NCBI GenBank assembly: GCA_045541875.1
Contig: JAZQJX010000102.1
Location: 1-28,360 of the forward strand
DNA from: RGIG1828 sp045541875
Lineage (GTDB): Bacteria > Bacillota > Clostridia > UMGS1810
DNA: 28,360 bases
Reading direction: 5' to 3'
The stretch's first letter is position 1, and every line of letters starts with the position of its first letter. Positions 15,130 through 24,994 of the stretch are shown in pieces. The notes under the pieces are model-generated. The model saw only the letters and a list, made by a program, of their open reading frames with translations, was not told the origin of the DNA and did not search any database. A program made the position numbers and the translations under genes.

Positions 15130-18039
15130 ATGAAAAAATCAATTATAAAAAACATTTTTATTCCTGTTCTCATACTGGCATCCGCATTTATGATGTCCGT
15201 ATCTTCTTATGCAAGCGGAATTTTAATATATGGCATGGATGTTGCAGGCTATGAAACATCAGACGGTCTCACAGCCCCAAGGGGTATGCTTGCCATAAAT
15301 GCAGAGAATACGGGAAACGATGACACCTCAGCAATTTTCAAAAGCGTACATACAGACGACCTTGGATATGGCGTGGAAATATATAAGGGCGAAAGTTCCG
15401 GCAAGGGTGTGTATATGACACAGATGGGAATGAGCCTTTCCTCTTTCAAGGTTCTCACCTATGACATCACATTTAAAAGAGACTATATAGGCGACACTCC
15501 TTTTTATCTTAACATCAGATTCCCAAGTGGACTTCAGATTCCGATTTTCAACTTCAGAGCGGATTCTTCAATTCACCTCATGGGTGCAGATTCAGGCTAT
15601 GACTATTCTACAGGCACAGTATACAGAATCAAGGCAACCTTTGATTTTGAAAAGGACATCGCAAAGGTTCTGATAGACGGCGGAGAATTTGAAAACAACA
15701 CATTTGATTTTGAAACCTCAACAAATGGTGAAAGACCAAATCGTATTGACCTTGGCTTTAACGGAGCAAGATCCGGTGCAGTTGCAAATGCGGTTGTCGG
15801 GAATTTTTCCCTCTATGAAGATGTATCTTTGGAGGATTCATCTTTCAGAATCACAGACATCAAATCTTCACTTTCCTATAACACACTCTCTTTAACAGAG
15901 CCTTTAAGACTCACATTTTCAGATGCCGTATCTGACGGATTTGAAAACAGGATTTCTCTTAAAGAAAAGGAAACAGGGGATACAGCAGATATTCTCATTA
16001 CCACGGAAGACAAAAAAACTTTGACTCTGAATTTACAATCGCCTCTTTCGGAAAACTCAAAATATGTTCTTAAAATAGATGCAATCACATCGGAAGGCGG
16101 GAGTGAATATTCCTATGAAAAGGAATTTTCAACACTTCCTCTCTATAAGACAGACGGAATAAAAGTGAAAGAGGACAACACCGTAGAGGTCAAAGTACGA
16201 TATAATGACGGAAAACAACATGATGATTATTTCTTTATAAAAACAGAAGATGAAACAGGAACAAATGTTTATTCAGGCGAAAAAATGTCTCAGGGATACT
16301 ATGTGTTCACTCCGGAGGTTTCACTTGAGGGAAAAACAATAACAGCATATCTTCTGGACGGCGAAACTTTCCATGTGATTTCACATCTTCAGGGAAGTCT
16401 CGGTTCAGCCTCAGATATTTTGGAAAATGAATTTTCGGCAAATCTTGAAGAAAAGAAATTCAGAATAAAAGGAAAATCTGACAGCCAAAAACCCTTTATG
16501 GCTATGGTTTTAAATCCCGATTTTACAAAGGATGACATAAAAGAAGAGGGATGCATAAATCACATTGCACTCATAACTCCCGGTGCAGACGGAAGTTTTG
16601 ATTATGAGTTCGATGTTTTCGGCAGTTCCGGATACTATAGTGCATACATCCTTTCAGAGGGAGAAATCAAAGCCTTTCAAAGCCCCATCTTCTATGCGAC
16701 AAAAGAACACATAGACGAAGCCCTTTTAAAAATATCAAAAAAGGATAACGAAACAGCGGCATCTTTAAAAGCAGAAATTGAAGATGCAAAAGAAATTTTA
16801 GGCCTTGATATGAGCCTTTATTCATCACTTTCGGATGATGAAAAGGAAAAGGCATGCCTGATAATGTTAAATAACAGAAGCAAAGAAAACAACGGAATTA
16901 TAGACAGTGTAACAAAGGCGCAGAATCTTTTTTACGAAGCAACTGTCATATACACTCTTTCAGAGTGTGAAACATCTGATGAAACAGAAGATGCTTTAAA
17001 AAGAATAAACAAAAAATATTTTGAAAAATTCATACTAAACCTTATATACAAAGATTTTGACAAAGAAAAATTGTCGGCGTTTTCCGAAATTCTTCTTGAA
17101 TCCAAAGTTTCAGAGGATTCTGAGGAGTTTTTGAAAACCTTTGAAAAATCAATTGCTCTTTGTGCTTTTAAAAAGGCAGAGCATTGGAGCGAAATCAAAA
17201 AACTCATGAAGGATGCAAAAGAAATTTTAGATGGTGTTAACTTTGAAAAATATGAGAAAAAGTCAGACACATCATCTGTGGACAAAAAAATCATCAAATC
17301 AGAGTTTTCAGACTTCGATGACCTTATTGAAAAAATCAACAAGTGCATAAATGCAAAAGAAGAATCTTCCTCAGGCGGAGGCGGAGGAGGGGGCGGCGGC
17401 TCAGGCTCCACTGTTATAACCGACTCACAATCCTCCTCATCGGGCGCAGTCACAACTCTTCCCTCAATGCAGGATGAAGAAAAAGAAGACAAAAAGACAT
17501 TTTCCGACATGGGAGATTCTCTCTGGGCAAAAGATGCGGTGGATGAACTTTCAAAAAGAGGAATTGTTCAGGGAAGAAACGACACATGCTTTGATCCCAC
17601 AGGAACAGTCACAAGAGAAGAATTTGTAAAAATGATTGCTCTTGCATTTTTGAAAGATGATGCAGGTGTTGAGGCAAAAGAATTTTTGGATGTTGAAAAA
17701 ACAAGATGGTCATATGAATATATTTCAAAATGTGCATCTCTTGGCATTATTTCGGGAACAGGAGAGGGGAAATTCTCTCCCGATGCCAAAATAACAAGAG
17801 AAGATATGGCAAAAATCATATACGGCGCACTCAGACAAAAACTGAACTTTAATTCGGGAAATATGCGCTATAATGATTATCATATGATTTCAGACTATGC
17901 AAAAGAAGCGGTAAAGGCTCTCTCGGAGGCAGGAATTGTAAAGGGCGAAGGACAAAATCTTTTCAGTCCAAAATCCTATACCACAAGAGCGGCGGCTGCT
18001 CAGATTATATATAACGCACTTTCTGTGCTTGAAAAATAA
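15130..18039 (+). CDS. SLH-anchored surface protein with lectin-like and Ig-like modules
   Basis: 969 residues from the ATG at 15130, 8 bases after GAGGTG. A signal peptide (about 1-29) leads to a lectin-like module (about 30-235) whose RPNRIDLGFNGA and ANAVVGNFSLYEDV match the protein at 12599. An SbsA-like Ig domain (about 237-336) and two further beta-rich segments (to about 523) follow. A mainly helical, charged region (about 524-745) resembles a spacer or coiled-coil stalk. A nine-glycine linker (about 750-758) separates three SLH domains (about 790-969; WAKDAVDELSKRGIVQG, ASLGIISGTGEGKFSPD and AKEAVKALSEAGIVKG), which bind pyruvylated wall polysaccharide. No catalytic motif is seen, so it is probably a substrate-binding or scaffold protein on the cell surface. 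The next gene starts 11 bases after its stop. Confidence 0.85.
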   Translation: MKKSIIKNIFIPVLILASAFMMSVSSYASGILIYGMDVAGYETSDGLTAPRGMLAINAENTGNDDTSAIFKSVHTDDLGYGVEIYKGESSGKGVYMTQMGMSLSSFKVLTYDITFKRDYIGDTPFYLNIRFPSGLQIPIFNFRADSSIHLMGADSGYDYSTGTVYRIKATFDFEKDIAKVLIDGGEFENNTFDFETSTNGERPNRIDLGFNGARSGAVANAVVGNFSLYEDVSLEDSSFRITDIKSSLSYNTLSLTEPLRLTFSDAVSDGFENRISLKEKETGDTADILITTEDKKTLTLNLQSPLSENSKYVLKIDAITSEGGSEYSYEKEFSTLPLYKTDGIKVKEDNTVEVKVRYNDGKQHDDYFFIKTEDETGTNVYSGEKMSQGYYVFTPEVSLEGKTITAYLLDGETFHVISHLQGSLGSASDILENEFSANLEEKKFRIKGKSDSQKPFMAMVLNPDFTKDDIKEEGCINHIALITPGADGSFDYEFDVFGSSGYYSAYILSEGEIKAFQSPIFYATKEHIDEALLKISKKDNETAASLKAEIEDAKEILGLDMSLYSSLSDDEKEKACLIMLNNRSKENNGIIDSVTKAQNLFYEATVIYTLSECETSDETEDALKRINKKYFEKFILNLIYKDFDKEKLSAFSEILLESKVSEDSEEFLKTFEKSIALCAFKKAEHWSEIKKLMKDAKEILDGVNFEKYEKKSDTSSVDKKIIKSEFSDFDDLIEKINKCINAKEESSSGGGGGGGGGSGSTVITDSQSSSSGAVTTLPSMQDEEKEDKKTFSDMGDSLWAKDAVDELSKRGIVQGRNDTCFDPTGTVTREEFVKMIALAFLKDDAGVEAKEFLDVEKTRWSYEYISKCASLGIISGTGEGKFSPDAKITREDMAKIIYGALRQKLNFNSGNMRYNDYHMISDYAKEAVKALSEAGIVKGEGQNLFSPKSYTTRAAAAQIIYNALSVLEK

Positions 18040-18050
18040 AGGAGGACAGT

Positions 18051-20657
18051 ATGGCAAAAAAAATATTACTTTTTCTGATGTGTATATCTTTGCTTTTGGC
18101 ATCTGTTCCTTCAATGGCAAAAGCGAGCGAAACAAAAGATACATATAATGAAAGCAAAATTTTTATACAAAGCCTTGGAATTGAGGCAGGAACCCTTTTT
18201 GACTGTGATGATTTTCACAGCCCTGTCACAAGGGGAGAAATGGCAAAATATGTTACTGCGCTTCTTAACATAGACAAATCAGGTTACGGTTTTGTTCAGA
18301 ATTTTTCTGATGTGACAGAAGGCAGTGACGGTGCAGTTGAAATTCACATTTGCCATAGCCTTGGAATTCTTTCGGGTTTTGGTGACTCAACCTTTCGCCC
18401 AAATGATGCGGTATCTTTAAATGATGCTTTGAAAATCATGGTTTGCGCACTTGGGTATGATACCATTGCAAAAGCAAAAGGCGGATATCCGGGAGGATAT
18501 CTTGCCGTAAGCGGAGAACTTGGTCTCACAAAGGGAATGAACCTCAAAGCAGATGTGAGTCTTTGCAAACATAACATGGCAAAGATTTTTGAAAATGCAC
18601 TTTTTGCACCAATGGCGGTTGAAGATGTGAACGGCGGACAGTTTGAAATCCGGAAAAATGCGGACACTCTCTTTTTGAGACACGGCATATATCAGGCTAT
18701 CGGAAAGGTTACCGGAAACGAATTTTCCACTCTTACAACAAAGCAGGGCGTTGGTGAGGGAAAGTTGAGAATCGGGGAAGAGATATTCAAAAATCCGAAA
18801 CATCTCAGCCCCATTATGGGAAGTAAGATTACATTTTACTACAAAATCAATGACGACAACGTTACAAAAGAACTCATACACTTCACCTTTGATTCTTATT
18901 CTGTACTGACCCTTGATGCAAGTCAGATTGTGGATTATGACGGAAATATCCTTTACTATATGAAAGGAAACACGGTAAAAGAAAAGAAAATTTCAAAAGA
19001 ATCGGATGTCATATACAACAATTCTCCCTCTGTCCCCTTAAAGAAAGAATATCTCACACCAAAGACAGGGAATCTCACACTCATAGACAATGATGCAGAC
19101 GGAATTTGTGACACAGTTGTGTGCAGGGTATATGACAACTATGTTGTGCAAAGTGTTGACGGTGTAAGAGGAATCATTTTTGACAGATATGACTATGAAA
19201 AAACTCTCACCATAAATGACGGCAATGAATTTGCGTCTCTCTATGATGCATCGGGACTTCCCATTTCTCCCTCAACCCTCACTCAGTGGGACATTGTCAC
19301 AGCCTATGCATCGGATGACGGAAAAATTGTTGATGCATACGTTACCGCAAAGGAAATTGAGGGAGTTCCGAGAGAAGTCGGCGAAGAGGACGGAAAAAGA
19401 TTTGTAAGTTTTGACACAAAAAAATATTTTGTGGCATCTTCCTACAAAGGTGATATTATCCTTGGAGAAAATGCACTTTTCTATCTTGATATGTTTGGTG
19501 ACATTGCTGCAGTAAGAAGCATAAGAGAATCAGACTTTGAATTTGGATATCTTCTGGGGGTAAAACCCTCAAAGAACTCAATGGATTCAGGTGTTCTTGT
19601 GCAGATTCTTGAAATAGACGGATATCTTTCGGCATTTTCAACAGCCGAAAAGATTTTTGCAGATGATTCCTTAAAGAAAACAAAGAATGAGAAATTAAAT
19701 GCATTAACTCCTATGAAAAATGACGTGGTGTGGTACAGTCTTGATAGTGAGGGAAATGTTAACAAGATATATTCACCAAAGGGCAACGCCTTTTCAAAAA
19801 CCTGGTCATCTTTAAAAGATGAAGATGGAAACAAAATCCCCTCACCTGTGCAAATCACCTACAGAACATCTGCCAAAATTTTAGACGGAAAAGTGGCAAT
19901 TGATGAAAACACAAAGGTTTTCCTCATTCCCAATTCCGGCGAAGAGAATCTTTACAGAGTGAGTGCGCCCTCCTTTGTGGATGGTCTCGCCTATAGTATG
20001 GATGCCTATAAAATAAATGACGATTCTGTTGTATCAGATGTTTTGGTTCAGTATTATGACGGAATCTCATCTCCCATAAACGGAATATCTCCCGTACTTG
20101 TTGTGGAAAGCGTGACACTTGTGAAAAATGCAGACGGACTTCCGGTGCAAAAAATCACAGGATTTGTAAGCGGATATCACGCAACCTATGAAACAACCGA
20201 TGAAAATGTCTTAAACAGACTCAAGCCCTACACTGCAGACGGTAACACCTATAAGGCGGAAAAAGGTGATATGATAAGGTTTGCAAGGGATTCTGAGAAC
20301 AAAATCAGGGAAGCGGAAATCATATATAAGGCAAAAACCAACACTCTTTTTGCCTCAAACCCCAACAGCACTTCATACTTCCAGGGTACAAGGGTGAGTT
20401 TTTCTCAGGTTTATAAGGCAAACGGCGGATTTATGATGCTCACTCCGGGACTTCTTGAGGCCTATGAAAATCAGACGGGACTTGAAATTTACAATGTTTC
20501 AAACAGTCAGGTCTACAGATATGACACAAAAAGGGAAGAAGTTTCTATGGCAACAGGAAAAGACATCAGGGGATTTGTGAATGAGGGTGCAAATGCATCA
20601 AAGGTTATTGTGTGGACAATATCTGCAAATCCATCGGTAATTTATATTATAGACTGA
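18051..20657 (+). CDS. SLH-domain surface protein with large uncharacterised body
   Basis: 868 residues; the ATG at 18051 follows AAAGGAGG. A signal peptide (about 1-26) is followed by three SLH domains at the N-terminus (about 33-75, 85-136 and 144-188; FGDSTFRPNDAVSLNDALKIM and GYLAVSGELGLTKGMN are typical). The remaining 680 residues are rich in short beta strands with many Gly-Asp turns, and I recognise no catalytic family; DNDADGICDTVVCRVYDNY-like segments repeat loosely. The order (SLH first, long beta-rich body) is common among clostridial surface proteins of unknown function. It forms one transcription unit with the SLH gene before it. A role as an S-layer or adhesin component is the best guess. 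Confidence 0.8.
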   Translation: MAKKILLFLMCISLLLASVPSMAKASETKDTYNESKIFIQSLGIEAGTLFDCDDFHSPVTRGEMAKYVTALLNIDKSGYGFVQNFSDVTEGSDGAVEIHICHSLGILSGFGDSTFRPNDAVSLNDALKIMVCALGYDTIAKAKGGYPGGYLAVSGELGLTKGMNLKADVSLCKHNMAKIFENALFAPMAVEDVNGGQFEIRKNADTLFLRHGIYQAIGKVTGNEFSTLTTKQGVGEGKLRIGEEIFKNPKHLSPIMGSKITFYYKINDDNVTKELIHFTFDSYSVLTLDASQIVDYDGNILYYMKGNTVKEKKISKESDVIYNNSPSVPLKKEYLTPKTGNLTLIDNDADGICDTVVCRVYDNYVVQSVDGVRGIIFDRYDYEKTLTINDGNEFASLYDASGLPISPSTLTQWDIVTAYASDDGKIVDAYVTAKEIEGVPREVGEEDGKRFVSFDTKKYFVASSYKGDIILGENALFYLDMFGDIAAVRSIRESDFEFGYLLGVKPSKNSMDSGVLVQILEIDGYLSAFSTAEKIFADDSLKKTKNEKLNALTPMKNDVVWYSLDSEGNVNKIYSPKGNAFSKTWSSLKDEDGNKIPSPVQITYRTSAKILDGKVAIDENTKVFLIPNSGEENLYRVSAPSFVDGLAYSMDAYKINDDSVVSDVLVQYYDGISSPINGISPVLVVESVTLVKNADGLPVQKITGFVSGYHATYETTDENVLNRLKPYTADGNTYKAEKGDMIRFARDSENKIREAEIIYKAKTNTLFASNPNSTSYFQGTRVSFSQVYKANGGFMMLTPGLLEAYENQTGLEIYNVSNSQVYRYDTKREEVSMATGKDIRGFVNEGANASKVIVWTISANPSVIYIID

Positions 20658-20661
20658 CATA

Positions 20662-20970
20662 TTGGGCAGTAGCCTGACAGAAGTCATCCGAACCTGATTT
20701 TATAGCGGAAGATTTTCACTTGAACTTCGTTAAAATACTCATAAATCCGTCAGGATTCATTGCGTTTTTGCCTCGTTCAATCAAAAATCTTCTCGCTAAA
20801 AATTCCACGACCCTAAAAATAAGTATTTTTGGATAGATTTTGGTGCGGAAGACGCCGGAAGGCTGTCGCCTTTCAAGGATGACAATCCAAAAGATACTGA
20901 AAATACTGTTTTTCGGGCAGGTTCGGATAACTCCTGTCAGGCTAGGAACCTGACGGTTTTTACTGCCCGA
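20662..20970. mobile_element. MITE-like element, 309 bp, long imperfect inverted repeats
   Basis: Outer ends TTGGGCAGTA (20662-20671) and TACTGCCCGA (20961-20970) are inverse copies with one mismatch. Just inside, 20671-20696 (AGCCTGACAG...CCGAACCTG) matches the inverse of 20918-20943 at 24 of 26 positions. The right arm has a 17-base insertion (20944-20960) that forms GTCAGG/CCTGAC with its neighbour. No transposase is encoded. A minus-strand frame across it lacks a ribosome site. It fills most of the gap between the surface-protein genes and the cytosolic operon. Confidence 0.75.
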
Positions 20971-21060
20971 ATGGATTAAAAGTATGGTTTGTTCAAGTTT
21001 TAGTATATTTAAAATAAGATTTTTCAGGATAATGTGAGATAATAAGGAGGAGCATAATTT

Positions 21061-22314
21061 ATGAAACACTACGATCTCATAGTAGCAGGAGGCGGAATGG
21101 CAGGAGTCAGCAGTGCAATATGTGCTGCAAGAGAGGGGATTTCTGTTCTTTTAATAGAAAAAGAGGGATGCTTTGGCGGTGCAATGTCAAACAGCCTTGT
21201 TTTCCCCTTTATGCCCTACTGGTCAGGCAATAAAGCCAAGGGCAACTGGCGTCTTATCTGCGGAGGAATTTTTGAAGAAATGATGAAAAAACAAGAGGAA
21301 ATGACAGGGAAAGAGTTCACAGAACTTGAACCTGAAATTTTCAAACTTGTCCTTGATGAACTTTTTCTGGAGTCGGGTGCAGAGGTGCTTTTCCATGCCA
21401 TGCTTCACAAAGTGGAGACCGAGGGCGAAAAGGTTAAAAAAGTCACGGTAGCAACAAAAATGGGAACAATGGACTTTGAGGCAGACTTTTTCATAGATGC
21501 CACAGGTGACGGAGACCTTTTTTATCTTGCAGGATGCGAATATCTTCTGGGAAGACCATCCGACAATCTTTGTCAGCCCATGACGACCTGTTTCAGAATG
21601 AGCGGAGTTGACATTGAAAGATATAAAAGGGAAGAGCCTCAGATTCAGGAAAAATATAAAGAATATCAGAAAATGGGCAAAATCACCTGCCCGAGAGAAG
21701 ATATTATGGCGTTTTACGGTATAGGCGACGGCATACTTCACCTTAACACCACAAGAATCATAAAACTTGATCCCACAAATCCCGAAGATGTGAGCAAGGC
21801 TGAAATTGATGCACGCCGTCAGGTGGGCGAACTTGTGAAATTCTTTAAAGAAGCATCAGGTGCATTCAAAAATGCAACATTAATTAATGTTGCAAGTACA
21901 ATCGGTGTGAGAGAAAGCAGAAAACTTGTGGGCCTGTATGTTCTTTCGGGAGAAGATTTGAAAGAGCAGATCGAATTTGAAGATACCGTTGCAATCGGGA
22001 ACTATGAAATTGACATTCACGATCCAAACGGCGGCGGTACAAGCCACTATTTCTTCTCGGATGATGAACACTATCGCATCCCCTACAGAAGCCTTGTTGC
22101 AAAGGAATTCAAAAACCTTTTGGTGGCAGGCAGATGTATCAGCACAACCCATGAGGCACAAGCCGCAATAAGAATTATGCCCACTTGTGCATGCCTTGGT
22201 CAGGCGGCAGGAATTGCGGCATCCATTGCAAAAAAAGACGGTTCGGACACTCACACTCTCAGCATCTCAAAACTTCGCCAAAGACTTTTGGATACAAAAG
22301 CAATTCTGGAGTAA
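21061..22314 (+). CDS. FAD-dependent oxidoreductase (PF12831 type)
   Basis: 417 residues; the ATG at 21061 follows AAGGAGG. The N-terminus has the Rossmann FAD motif GGGMAGVSSAICAAREG (10-26) with the acidic residue at LLIEKEG, then FGGAMSNSLVFPF. The C-terminus has the second FAD-contact motif LLVAGRCISTTHEAQAAIRI and CACLGQAAGIAAS. This is a complete PF12831 protein, a family whose members are often annotated only as FAD-dependent oxidoreductases and frequently lie among sugar-degradation genes. The substrate is unknown; oxidation of a sugar hydroxyl or uronate-derived intermediate would fit the context but is inference. It is the first gene of the operon, after the MITE-like element, and no strong sigma-70 promoter is visible before it. 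Confidence 0.85.
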   Translation: MKHYDLIVAGGGMAGVSSAICAAREGISVLLIEKEGCFGGAMSNSLVFPFMPYWSGNKAKGNWRLICGGIFEEMMKKQEEMTGKEFTELEPEIFKLVLDELFLESGAEVLFHAMLHKVETEGEKVKKVTVATKMGTMDFEADFFIDATGDGDLFYLAGCEYLLGRPSDNLCQPMTTCFRMSGVDIERYKREEPQIQEKYKEYQKMGKITCPREDIMAFYGIGDGILHLNTTRIIKLDPTNPEDVSKAEIDARRQVGELVKFFKEASGAFKNATLINVASTIGVRESRKLVGLYVLSGEDLKEQIEFEDTVAIGNYEIDIHDPNGGGTSHYFFSDDEHYRIPYRSLVAKEFKNLLVAGRCISTTHEAQAAIRIMPTCACLGQAAGIAASIAKKDGSDTHTLSISKLRQRLLDTKAILE

Positions 22315-22367
22315 CAGATAAATACATAATAAAATATTCAACCCGGAATTTAGAAAGGAATTTTACC

Positions 22368-24335
22368 ATGAGCAAAAAAGAACTCAATATGATTGTGCCT
22401 TTGAGACTTGATCCGGAAGAAGGAGCAGAAATAGTAATTTCAAGATCGAAAATACTCTTTGAAAAATACGGCATGAAAAAATTCATATATTTTTGCCCCT
22501 CTAAAGGATGGAGAGGAAAATGCTATCCTCCAAAAAAAGAATTTGAAAACTGTGCAAGGGTTTTTCTTGAAATCAAGACAGCCCTGAAACCTCTGGGCAT
22601 CTCCTGCGGATGGTGGATTGCCACAACGGTTAAAGCGGGCTACAGAGAAGATTTTCAGATGTTCACAAGATCTGACGGCTCGGAGCATCCTTTTATGATT
22701 TGCCCTCTTGGGGAGAATTACAGAAATGCATTTTGTGAGTCAATGCTTGCCTTTGTGAAAATCGGTGAGCCTGATTTTATCTTTACAGAAGATGATTTTC
22801 AGATAGACACAGGATGTTTTTGCGAAAAGCACCTTAAGGAATTTGAAGAATATGCAGGAAGATTCTATTCAAGAGAAGAAATTGCAAATGCGCAAAAAGA
22901 AAAAAATAACTTTGAACTCATAGATATGTGGAGAAACTATTCAAAGAGTACCATTGTCGGTCTTGCAAAGACAATCAGAGACGCACTTTCCAAAGAATAT
23001 CCTCACATCCCAATAGGATATATGCAGACAGGTGCTGTGGATTTTGAAGGTGACAGCACAGATGAACTTGTAAGAACTCTTGCAGGTGAAGGCAACACTC
23101 CCATGACAAGACTTTTCGGCTGTTTCTACTGCGGAGGCGATCCGGCTGAAATGCCGAGACAACTTTTCCATCCTCTTTACAGTCGTCAGCATCTTGGGGA
23201 TGATATTGATTTTCTTCACGAAACAGATACATATCCTCACTCAAAATTCTATACATCCGAAAAAGATGTTGCAACAATGTTTGGTATGGTATTCTCATGG
23301 GGGTTTGACGGCTCAATTTTCCATTGTACTGCAACTGCGGAAAAATCATTTGATTTGTCTGCACCCTATGCAGAAGTTTTCAGACGTGAAAGAAAGAGAC
23401 TCACAGAAATTGCACATCTCACAAGAGAATGTGAGGTTTCAGGGGTTGAGGTTCTCTATGATCCCTTTTGTAACACCGTGCTTTCAGATGAGGAAGCATA
23501 TTTTTCCCGCTGGATAAAATCTGTCAGCCAGTTCGGAATTTCCTATAACACAAAAAAATCACCTGTTGCATTTGTTGACGACAGATTCTTAAGATGCGCA
23601 GATGAAGAAAGCATCCTTGAATATCTTTCAAAAGGACTTTTCCTTGACGGTGACGGCGCAAAGGCTCTTTGTGACAGAGGTTTTGGAAAATATATCGGTG
23701 TGGAAGTTGGCGAAGATGTATTCTCAACGGGCAAACGTATGTATGACCTTGGAAGTCAGGAATTTGTCTGCGAACCTTTCGGCTCCGGTACAATGCCTGC
23801 GGCAAACGGATGGTGTCCTGCAGGTCAGGGAATACTGCGACACCTCACAATAACCGACGAAAACTGCAAAACGGTGACAGAACTCAAAAACTTTGAAGGT
23901 GAAGTTATCTCTCCTGCAATGACATGGTTTGAAAACTCACTTGGCGGAAAAATTGTGGTTATGGGAATGACTCTCAAAGGAAACAACTCATTCTCCCTTT
24001 TCCACGGAGCAAGACAGAATCTCATACAAAATCTTATTTCAAAAATTTCTGATGATGTTGCATATGTTAAAAATGAAGCAAAGGTAATGCTTATTGCAAA
24101 CAAACCCAAGGATAAAGCAGAATTTTCTGCAATTCTCACTCTCATAAACATGGGAGCAGACACGGTTTCGGGTGCAAGAGTATATATTCCTTCAGATTTT
24201 GCAAAGGTTGAAAGTCTTTTCTACCTTGACATAGATGGCGAATGGAAAAAAGCGGACTATGAAAAGATGAGAGATGACATCATATTAAAAATGCCCCTTG
24301 AATTCCAGGAGCCTGTGTATCTTATGATAAAATAA
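22368..24335 (+). CDS. Putative TIM-barrel glycosidase, orphan family
   Basis: 655 residues from the ATG at 22368 (MSKKELNMIVPLRL), preceded by GAAAGG; the longer frame would overlap the oxidoreductase. No signal peptide, so it is cytosolic. The layout recalls GH42-like and related clan GH-A enzymes: IYFCPSKGWRG and ISCGWWIATT early in the barrel, then FIFTEDDFQID (about 134-144) followed by GCFCEKHLKEFEEYAG, and DFLHETDTYPHSKFYTSEK (about 281-299). The acidic residues in TEDD and HETD are good candidates for the acid/base and nucleophile. A second domain (about 400-540, FGISYNTKKSPVAFVDDRFL) looks like the GATase-like middle domain of GH42, and a beta-sandwich ends the protein. I cannot place it in a named GH family. 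It sits 53 bases after the oxidoreductase in the same operon. Confidence 0.65.
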   Translation: MSKKELNMIVPLRLDPEEGAEIVISRSKILFEKYGMKKFIYFCPSKGWRGKCYPPKKEFENCARVFLEIKTALKPLGISCGWWIATTVKAGYREDFQMFTRSDGSEHPFMICPLGENYRNAFCESMLAFVKIGEPDFIFTEDDFQIDTGCFCEKHLKEFEEYAGRFYSREEIANAQKEKNNFELIDMWRNYSKSTIVGLAKTIRDALSKEYPHIPIGYMQTGAVDFEGDSTDELVRTLAGEGNTPMTRLFGCFYCGGDPAEMPRQLFHPLYSRQHLGDDIDFLHETDTYPHSKFYTSEKDVATMFGMVFSWGFDGSIFHCTATAEKSFDLSAPYAEVFRRERKRLTEIAHLTRECEVSGVEVLYDPFCNTVLSDEEAYFSRWIKSVSQFGISYNTKKSPVAFVDDRFLRCADEESILEYLSKGLFLDGDGAKALCDRGFGKYIGVEVGEDVFSTGKRMYDLGSQEFVCEPFGSGTMPAANGWCPAGQGILRHLTITDENCKTVTELKNFEGEVISPAMTWFENSLGGKIVVMGMTLKGNNSFSLFHGARQNLIQNLISKISDDVAYVKNEAKVMLIANKPKDKAEFSAILTLINMGADTVSGARVYIPSDFAKVESLFYLDIDGEWKKADYEKMRDDIILKMPLEFQEPVYLMIK

Positions 24336-24352
24336 CGTATCCGGAGGACTAC

Positions 24353-24985
24353 ATGAAAGTAAAATCGGTTTTTGATAAAGAATTTAAAAAATACGGAAAT
24401 GTTCTGGAAGGCTATGATTTTTCTAAACTTTTCTCCGCTCTTGAAGGATGCAACACACCAAAGGATGGTATTGAATATGTTGCAAGTGTTCCATCCCTTG
24501 AAGAGTGTGAAATCTTTTGTGAGTTTCAAAACAGAGGCTTTGGCGGTATGCCAATTCAGGTGGGATATTGCAATGGCAAAAATGACACCCTGAACTGCCT
24601 TGAATATCATAAAAGCAGTGAATTTAACATTGCAAAAGACGATATAGTTTTAATACTTGGTCTTGAATCTGACATTGAAGACGGAAAGTATGACACAAAA
24701 AATGTCGAAATCTTCCTTGTTCCAAAGGGAACAGGTGTTGAACTTTTTGCAACCACACTTCACTATGCACCCTGCGGATTTGAACCAAACGCCACCTATC
24801 AGATGGTGTGTGTTCTTCCCAAAGGCACAAACGGAGCAAAACCTGAATTTGAAAATGATGAAAGTTTTGAGGCAAAAATGTGCTTTGGAAGCAACAAATG
24901 GCTTCTTTCACATCCTGACTCGGATGATGCCAAAAAAGGTGCATATGTTGGACTTGTGGGCGAAAATATAAAATGGAACGGGTGA
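24353..24985 (+). CDS. DUF4867 family protein
   Basis: 210 residues, start ATG at 24353 after GGAGG. The protein matches DUF4867 (PF16161) along its length: FKKYGNVLEGYDFSKL, the GGMPIQVGYCNGKND stretch, LNCLEYHKSSEFNIAKDDIVLILG, and a FLVPKGTGVELFATTLHYAPCGF segment. Conserved His and Glu residues (EYHKSSE, LHYAPC) suggest a cupin-like metal-binding sugar isomerase or epimerase fold, but the activity is not established as far as I know. Members commonly lie beside LacA/LacB/RpiB-type isomerases, as here (next gene 9 bases downstream), which points to sugar-phosphate metabolism. Confidence 0.85.
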   Translation: MKVKSVFDKEFKKYGNVLEGYDFSKLFSALEGCNTPKDGIEYVASVPSLEECEIFCEFQNRGFGGMPIQVGYCNGKNDTLNCLEYHKSSEFNIAKDDIVLILGLESDIEDGKYDTKNVEIFLVPKGTGVELFATTLHYAPCGFEPNATYQMVCVLPKGTNGAKPEFENDESFEAKMCFGSNKWLLSHPDSDDAKKGAYVGLVGENIKWNG

Positions 24986-24994
24986 TATATAATT

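Noticed and set aside
16932..17510. Minus-strand 192-codon frame with a proline run
   Set aside because: It is the antisense of the helical region and glycine linker of the SLH protein.
20716..21069. Minus-strand 117-codon frame in the MITE-like element
   Set aside because: No ribosome site, it crosses the inverted repeat arms and overlaps the start of the oxidoreductase gene; the DNA structure explains it better.
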